Assembly (NCBI GenBank): GCA_021817755.1
Contig: JAKAGC010000083.1
Location: 1 to 10,303, forward strand
DNA length: 10,303 nt
Origin: Acidobacteriota bacterium
GTDB taxonomy: Bacteria; Acidobacteriota; Aminicenantia; UBA2199
Reading direction: 5' to 3'
The notes below the pieces were generated by a model. That model did not search any database. It was not told the DNA's origin and worked only from the letters and a program-made list of their open reading frames with translations. Made by a program: the position numbers and the translations under genes. This document shows, piece after piece, positions 6,740 to 10,303 of this stretch (the first letter of the stretch is position 1; each line of letters opens with the position of its first letter).

Positions 6740-7801
6740 TTAATCGGTTTCTGTTTCCGATTCGTCTTTATCCCTGGTGTTCGCAGTAGGAACAACATTT
6801 TTTCCTGTGCTGGCAAGGATTTTATCCATAATTTTCAACCGGATTTCTTCATAGAGTTTCGGTTGATCTTCCATTAATTTCGTTACAGATGCTTTTCCCT
6901 GTCCCAATTTTTCATCCCCATAAGAGTACCAGGAACCCGTCTTGGAGATAATGCCGTGCAATGCGCCCAGGTCTACCACATCCCCTTCGCGGGAAATACC
7001 CTTACCGAAAAGCAGATCCACTTCTGTTTCTCTGAAAGGAGGTGACACTTTGTTTTTAACGATTTTAATCTTCGTACGGCCTCCGATAATATCGTTACCG
7101 CTTTTCAAGGTCAAGACTTTTCGTACTTCGATACGCAGGGATGAATAGAATTTAAGAGCTTTACCACCCGTAGTTGTTTCCGGGTTTCCCACAAACATAC
7201 CGATTTTTTCTCTCATCTGGTTGAGGAAGATAAATACCGTTTTGGAGCGGGACACAATTGCCGTAAGTTTTCGGAGGGCCTGGCTCATTAAACGGGCCTG
7301 CAATCCCATATGGCTGTCTCCCATATCTCCTTCCAATTCTGCTTTCGGAACAAGAGCCGCCACCGAGTCGATGACGATTATATCCACTCCGCCCGATCTT
7401 ACCAGGATTTCAGCAATTTCCAGAGCCTGTTCCCCATAATCCGGCTGCGAAATATAGAGTTCATCGATATTCACTCCCAGTTTCTGTGCATAGGTCGGAT
7501 CAAGCGCGTGTTCTGCATCGATGAAAGCCGCATGTCCACCTGCTTTCTGTGCTTCTGCGATCGCTTGAAGCGCTATTGTCGTTTTACCTGATGATTCCGG
7601 TCCGTAAACCTCAATTACTCGTCCCTTCGGAAGTCCTCCCACACCCGTTATGATATCGAGGGATAAACAACCCGTGGAAATCACCGGGATTTCCTCTCTA
7701 GTCCGGCCCCCCAACTGCATGATGGAACCCTTTCCGAATTGTTTTTCGATCTGGGAAACTGCATTTTTCAGTGACGATTCTTTCTGGTTTGTATCGTTCA
7801 T
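6740..7801 (-). CDS. recA: RecA recombinase
   Basis: RecA is the ATP-dependent strand-exchange protein of homologous recombination and the co-protease that triggers the SOS response. The 353-residue protein is of normal length. It shows the N-terminal polymerisation helix ([15 protein letters not shown], about 17-31), Walker A GPESSGKT (67-74), and Walker B IIVIDS (141-146). DNA loop L1 is around [10 protein letters not shown] (157-166), and loop L2 includes NQMREKIG and [15 protein letters not shown] (about 194-219). The C-terminal tail is short and acidic ([10 protein letters not shown]). The ATG at 7801 has GGAGG five nt upstream. It follows the DivIVA-domain gene by 69 nt; I found no recognised LexA box there. 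The downstream neighbour is a small membrane protein rather than recX. Confidence 0.98.
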   Translation of the reverse strand: MNDTNQKESSLKNAVSQIEKQFGKGSIMQLGGRTREEIPVISTGCLSLDIITGVGGLPKGRVIEVYGPESSGKTTIALQAIAEAQKAGGHAAFIDAEHALDPTYAQKLGVNIDELYISQPDYGEQALEIAEILVRSGGVDIIVIDSVAALVPKAELEGDMGDSHMGLQARLMSQALRKLTAIVSRSKTVFIFLNQMREKIGMFVGNPETTTGGKALKFYSSLRIEVRKVLTLKSGNDIIGGRTKIKIVKNKVSPPFRETEVDLLFGKGISREGDVVDLGALHGIISKTGSWYSYGDEKLGQGKASVTKLMEDQPKLYEEIRLKIMDKILASTGKNVVPTANTRDKDESETETD

Positions 7802-7870
7802 TCTTCCCTCCGAATTTTGATTTTCAATCTCTTAATTTTCATATTTATTTATTTCCTTTACATGTACCAC

Positions 7871-8356
7871 TTACCTGGCCATATATTCGATTTTCTCGAA
7901 AGCATCGTCATCTTTACGGTAGGATTCGATCAATTCTCTCAAAGAATTGAGCATACCCACTATATCGTTTTCGATTTCAACCCGCTTGAATTTCAGGTTC
8001 CTGATTTCGTCTTTTAATTCCCGCTGCCTATCTATAGCGCTGTTGATAATCGTTTCTGCTTTGATTTCCGCTTCTTTCACTACCAGGTCTGCCTCACGTT
8101 GGGCATTTAATTTGATTTCGTGTGAAAATTTTTGTGCTGAAATTAATGTCTCACGCAAAACATCTTCCCGTTTCTGCAACTGGGACAGTTTTTCCCTTAC
8201 CCGTTCCAGTTCTTTTTTCATGTTTTCCCGGTCCAATACTTCATTTTCAAGCGATTGAGCCGCTTGAACCATCAATTGGTTTACTTCATCTTTATCATAG
8301 CCTTTTACTTTTATGGTAAATTTCTGGCTTAAAATATCTTGAGGTGTTAATTTCAT
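7871..8356 (-). CDS. DivIVA domain-containing coiled-coil protein
   Basis: The 161-residue protein opens with the DivIVA-type N-terminal module: MKLTPQDILSQKF, then KGYDKDEVNQLM at about 18-29. These proteins bind membranes through this end. The rest is a long, highly charged coiled coil (about 30-148) with a heptad-like rhythm, including the family-typical AQREADLVVKEAE stretch near 85-97. DivIVA relatives mark curved membrane or division sites and recruit partners in the cytoplasm. The exact role in this likely diderm is unknown. It has a strong ribosome site (GGGAGG close to the ATG) and follows yggT by 21 nt in the same operon. The gene order yggS-yggT-divIVA echoes the ylm/divIVA cluster, though sepF and ylmH are missing. 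Confidence 0.92.
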   Translation of the reverse strand: MKLTPQDILSQKFTIKVKGYDKDEVNQLMVQAAQSLENEVLDRENMKKELERVREKLSQLQKREDVLRETLISAQKFSHEIKLNAQREADLVVKEAEIKAETIINSAIDRQRELKDEIRNLKFKRVEIENDIVGMLNSLRELIESYRKDDDAFEKIEYMAR

Positions 8357-8377
8357 TTTCCTCCCTCCCTTTTTACG

Positions 8378-8674
8378 TTACATACCGTAAGCTATTCTAA
8401 TTAAAAGGCGGGTTATTCCCTGATCCAGGAGTGATAGGACGATTATAATGATAATAGGAGAAATATCGATTCCGTTTATAACGGCAAATGGAATATGGCG
8501 GTGTACCAGGCGGAACACCGGATCTGTTATGCGAGCCAGCCAGTAAAAAAAAGCATTACGTGGAACAGGCCCCATCCATGACATCAGGGAGCGGATAATA
8601 ATAATGATAATATAAGCTTGAATCGCGTAATGAATGATACGAATGAGATTTAAGATGAGACTATTGTCAATCAC
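8378..8674 (-). CDS. yggT: YggT family membrane protein
   Basis: The 98-residue protein has two strongly hydrophobic segments (about 8-30 and 70-92, both very Ile-rich). Between them is the family loop RITDPVFRLVHRHIP (48-62) and a GIDISPI motif leading into the second helix. YggT/YlmG proteins are small inner-membrane proteins linked to osmotic tolerance, chloroplast nucleoid/division or cell shape in different lineages; the molecular role is unclear. The start codon is GTG at 8674, which overlaps the yggS stop by 4 nt (GTGA), so translation is coupled. Conserved pairing with yggS supports the call. Confidence 0.93.
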   Translation of the reverse strand: MIDNSLILNLIRIIHYAIQAYIIIIIIRSLMSWMGPVPRNAFFYWLARITDPVFRLVHRHIPFAVINGIDISPIIIIIVLSLLDQGITRLLIRIAYGM

Positions 8675-9354
8675 TTCACCCGTCTCCCAAAGAGGGCTGT
8701 TCCGATTCTAACGATAGTCGCTCCTTCTTCGACGGCGATTTCATAATCATTACTCATTCCCATGGACAGGTGTTTTACATTAAAATTAGCAAGATTCAGA
8801 CTATTGATCTCTTCTTTTAATTCACGCAGTTTTCTGAAGTGGCCCCGTATCTCTTCCGGGTCATCTGAAACCGGTGGAATGCACATTAACCCTGTAATTT
8901 TTACCCTGTCGAGAAGAGCAATATATTTTAGGGCTTTTTTAAGCCCATCTATCGTAAAACCCGATTTATTTTTTTCATCACCAATATTGATTTCGATAAA
9001 AACTTCAATTTCTTTCGCTACTCGTTTATGGATATGTTCAAGGGATTTCACACCATCCACAGATTGAATAAAATCAAAACTCTTGAGGATACGGTTTATT
9101 TTATTTTTTTGCAGTTTCCCGATGAAATGCCATTTGATATCTATGTCTTTTAATTGCGCTTGATGAAGATCCGCTTCTTGTGTTTTATTTTCACCGATCA
9201 ATTTTATCCCGCACTTAAAGGCTTCCTCGATGCGTTCCGAGGATTGACCTTTTGCAACTCCCATTACCTGTACTTCGGATGCATTTCTGCCAACCCTCTG
9301 ACATGCCTTCTTGATGTTTTTAACGATTTTTTCGTAGTTTTCTTTTATTGTCAT
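8671..9354 (-). CDS. yggS: YggS family pyridoxal phosphate homeostasis protein
   Basis: This is a PLP-binding protein with an alanine-racemase-like TIM barrel but no known catalytic activity; it buffers pyridoxal phosphate in the cytoplasm. The 227-residue product shows the PLP lysine Lys35 in VMGVAKGQ, the IGEN motif (53-56), and WHFIGKLQKNK (75-85). It also has the phosphate-binding end SMGMSNDYEIAVEEGATIVRIG (split near 197-218), ending in LFG. Two loop positions differ from the usual forms: Lys follows GEN where Tyr or Arg is common, and Lys replaces Pro in FIGPLQ. The frame could start at a TTG (9363), but I prefer the ATG at 9354, with GAGGG 9 nt upstream. It is the first gene of the operon leading to yggT, divIVA and probably recA. 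Confidence 0.95.
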   Translation of the reverse strand: MTIKENYEKIVKNIKKACQRVGRNASEVQVMGVAKGQSSERIEEAFKCGIKLIGENKTQEADLHQAQLKDIDIKWHFIGKLQKNKINRILKSFDFIQSVDGVKSLEHIHKRVAKEIEVFIEINIGDEKNKSGFTIDGLKKALKYIALLDRVKITGLMCIPPVSDDPEEIRGHFRKLRELKEEINSLNLANFNVKHLSMGMSNDYEIAVEEGATIVRIGTALFGRRVK

Positions 9355-9397
9355 CGCCAACAACCCTCTTTTTTTGCAAAGATAATAATCATATTAC

Positions 9398-9427
9398 ATT
9401 ATATACCATTTTGAAGAAAAATTCTAA
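9398..9427 (-). promoter_or_regulatory. Promoter for the yggS-yggT-divIVA cluster
   Basis: On the minus strand a perfect -10, TATAAT (9398-9403), lies 18 nt downstream of TTAGAA (9422-9427), a partial match to a -35. Shifted by two bases, the alternative TGG-TATATA reads as an extended -10. Transcription would start near 9391, about 37 nt before the yggS ATG. The -35 half is weak, so the exact alignment is uncertain. Confidence 0.5.
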
Positions 9428-9439
9428 CAATTTGCTAGA
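9423..9439. promoter_or_regulatory. Near-palindrome over the -35 region of the yggS promoter
   Basis: TCTAACAATTTGCTAGA matches its own reverse complement at seven of eight paired positions around a central T (9431). It covers the likely -35 of the leftward promoter and is a plausible operator. It is followed on the plus strand by CTTTTTTT, but no gene ends before it on that strand, so a terminator reading is unlikely. Confidence 0.3.
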
Positions 9440-9533
9440 CTTTTTTTCCAAATTTTTTCATCCCACGCCGTAAAAGATGAATTGGCCTCATATAAAGTAA
9501 ATCCATGTTCTATCCATTATTCTTTCTCTATTA

Positions 9534-9562
9534 TTGACATTCCTATAGGCAAATCCTATAAT
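9534..9562 (+). promoter_or_regulatory. Perfect consensus sigma-70 promoter
   Basis: TTGACA (9534-9539), a 17-nt spacer, and TATAAT (9557-9562) match the housekeeping sigma consensus exactly in both hexamers and in spacing. AT-rich sequence lies upstream. Transcription would begin near 9569, about 45 nt before the ATG of the membrane-protein gene at 9614. It points away from the yggS cluster, making this a divergent promoter region. Confidence 0.8.
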
Positions 9563-9586
9563 AATATCTTTAACAATATCCAATTC

Positions 9587-9593
9587 AAAGGAG
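9587..9593 (+). promoter_or_regulatory. Distant Shine-Dalgarno with a two-codon ORF behind it
   Basis: AAAGGAG (9587-9593) is the only good ribosome site before the membrane-protein gene. It ends 20 nt before the ATG at 9614, much further than usual. A minimal ORF, ATG ATT TAA (9595-9603), begins one base after it, and an in-frame TGA (9605-9607) rules out an earlier start for the main gene. The site may act at unusual spacing, or start selection may involve RNA folding. Confidence 0.4.
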
Positions 9594-9613
9594 AATGATT
9601 TAACTGAATATAT

Positions 9614-10303
9614 ATGGCTATTATGAACCAGGACCATTTATCCCCTATCCTACCCCCGAATTCCCGTGAAAAAATTAAACCTCCTATTCTGTCCACTCCG
9701 TTACTAAATGCGCTCATTCTTTCCATATCCATCGCATTCGTATTCAATTACATCTCAATTTCTTATTTCATTTATACATTAATTCCTATACTTGAAGCAC
9801 TATATCTCACCGGGACCATTTTTCTTTATGGATTTTTTATCATGTCTATTTTCTCACCCCATCCCCGTAAATACCGCCTCAAAAACTACACCAATCAGTC
9901 AAGTCAATCGTTTATTACCTCTTTTTCAACCGGATTACTATTCACTACATTATTTTTTCTTATTACCGCATATTTTGGAATAATCAATAAACCTATTATT
10001 TTTCTATTTTTTATTTGTCCCATTTTCATATTTATTTCCTTCTTACCCCGTAAAAAAACATTATCCTTTTTCACATCCCAGGTCACAGTTTTTTTTAAAA
10101 GACCTCTTTCCCATTACCTTGTGCTTCTATTTCCCTTGATATATGCATTACTCCCCCCAGCCGCAGGTTTTTTCCCCCCTTATACCAATTTAATTCTTCA
10201 AAACCATGGAATCTCTTCTCTTAATTTACACATAGGTGCAGGAAGCTCATTGTTTTATGATTTCGTACTTATTCCCGCCCGGTTTATCAGTCCCAATGTT
10301 CCC
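9614..10303 (+). CDS. Large multi-pass membrane protein, 3' end outside window
   Basis: From the ATG at 9614 the frame stays open for 230 codons to the window edge, so this is a partial gene. A TGA at 9605 fixes the start at or after 9608; ATG at 9623 is an alternative. After a short Pro/Lys-containing cytoplasmic-type N-terminus (1-28), hydrophobic segments lie at about 29-55, 57-80, 99-121, 126-145 and 167-187. A polar, probably external, section with an Asn/Gly/Ser-rich stretch follows from about 188. Short basic loops such as HPRKYRLK (83-90) and LPRKKTL (144-150) fit the positive-inside pattern. The YALLPPAAG segment after the fifth helix loosely recalls polytopic glycosyltransferases, but I do not recognise a family. 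The coding strand is strikingly poor in G, unlike neighbouring genes. A perfect promoter lies upstream. Confidence 0.75.
   Translation, partial: MAIMNQDHLSPILPPNSREKIKPPILSTPLLNALILSISIAFVFNYISISYFIYTLIPILEALYLTGTIFLYGFFIMSIFSPHPRKYRLKNYTNQSSQSFITSFSTGLLFTTLFFLITAYFGIINKPIIFLFFICPIFIFISFLPRKKTLSFFTSQVTVFFKRPLSHYLVLLFPLIYALLPPAAGFFPPYTNLILQNHGISSLNLHIGAGSSLFYDFVLIPARFISPNVP

Noticed and set aside
7859..7866. TACATGTA palindrome upstream of recA as an SOS (LexA) box
   Set aside because: It is only 8 nt long and matches no LexA consensus I know. A genome-wide motif search would be needed.
9423..9446. Intrinsic terminator on the plus strand (hairpin followed by CTTTTTTT)
   Set aside because: No plus-strand gene ends before it, the stem is mostly A-T with no real loop, and it overlaps the yggS promoter region.
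9457..9481. TTCATC/GATGAA stem with a 13-nt loop in the divergent intergenic region
   Set aside because: A six-pair AT-rich match is expected by chance in such sequence, and nothing ties it to a gene.
9904..10086. Minus-strand 60-codon ORF
   Set aside because: It lies wholly inside the 230-codon plus-strand membrane-protein frame, which has a promoter and a clear transmembrane pattern.

Overview
The window is an AT-rich stretch of bacterial chromosome using the standard bacterial code. It is densely packed with genes that have strong Shine-Dalgarno sequences, and nine of the eleven lie on the minus strand. The organism is probably a diderm. One gene encodes a DUF3943 protein whose end looks like an outer-membrane beta-barrel, and two proteins carry Tat signals and one a Sec-type signal. 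A DivIVA-domain protein sits beside YggS and YggT, an arrangement reminiscent of the ylm/divIVA cluster. I cannot name the phylum from the sequence. I saw no mobile element, CRISPR array, tRNA or rRNA.

Layout, left to right. Positions 1-415 (plus) are the end of a nucleotide-sugar pyrophosphorylase cut by the window edge. It converges on a DUF3943 outer-membrane-type protein (430-2166, minus) that has its own promoter. Next, reading leftwards from 6076 to 2317 on the minus strand, comes a tightly coupled three-gene operon. Its genes are a MEMO-AMMECR1 fusion with an N-terminal signal/anchor, a DUF362 protein with a Tat signal, and the AmmeMemoRadiSam radical SAM enzyme, also with a Tat signal. 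Both junctions are 4-nt ATGA overlaps. The 165-nt region before this operon contains several symmetric DNA elements.

A housekeeping cluster on the minus strand runs from 9354 down to 6242: yggS (PLP homeostasis), yggT (membrane), divIVA-domain gene, recA, and a small multi-pass membrane protein where recX often sits. A 259-nt divergent intergenic region (9355-9613) holds the yggS-side promoter and, on the plus strand, a perfect consensus promoter (TTGACA-17-TATAAT). The latter drives a G-poor gene for a large multi-pass membrane protein that runs off the right edge.

The most interesting unit is the AmmeMemoRadiSam operon. All three proteins have export-type N-termini, which suggests assembly or action outside the cytoplasm. 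That would be unusual for a radical SAM enzyme, and the function of the conserved trio is, to my knowledge, unsettled.
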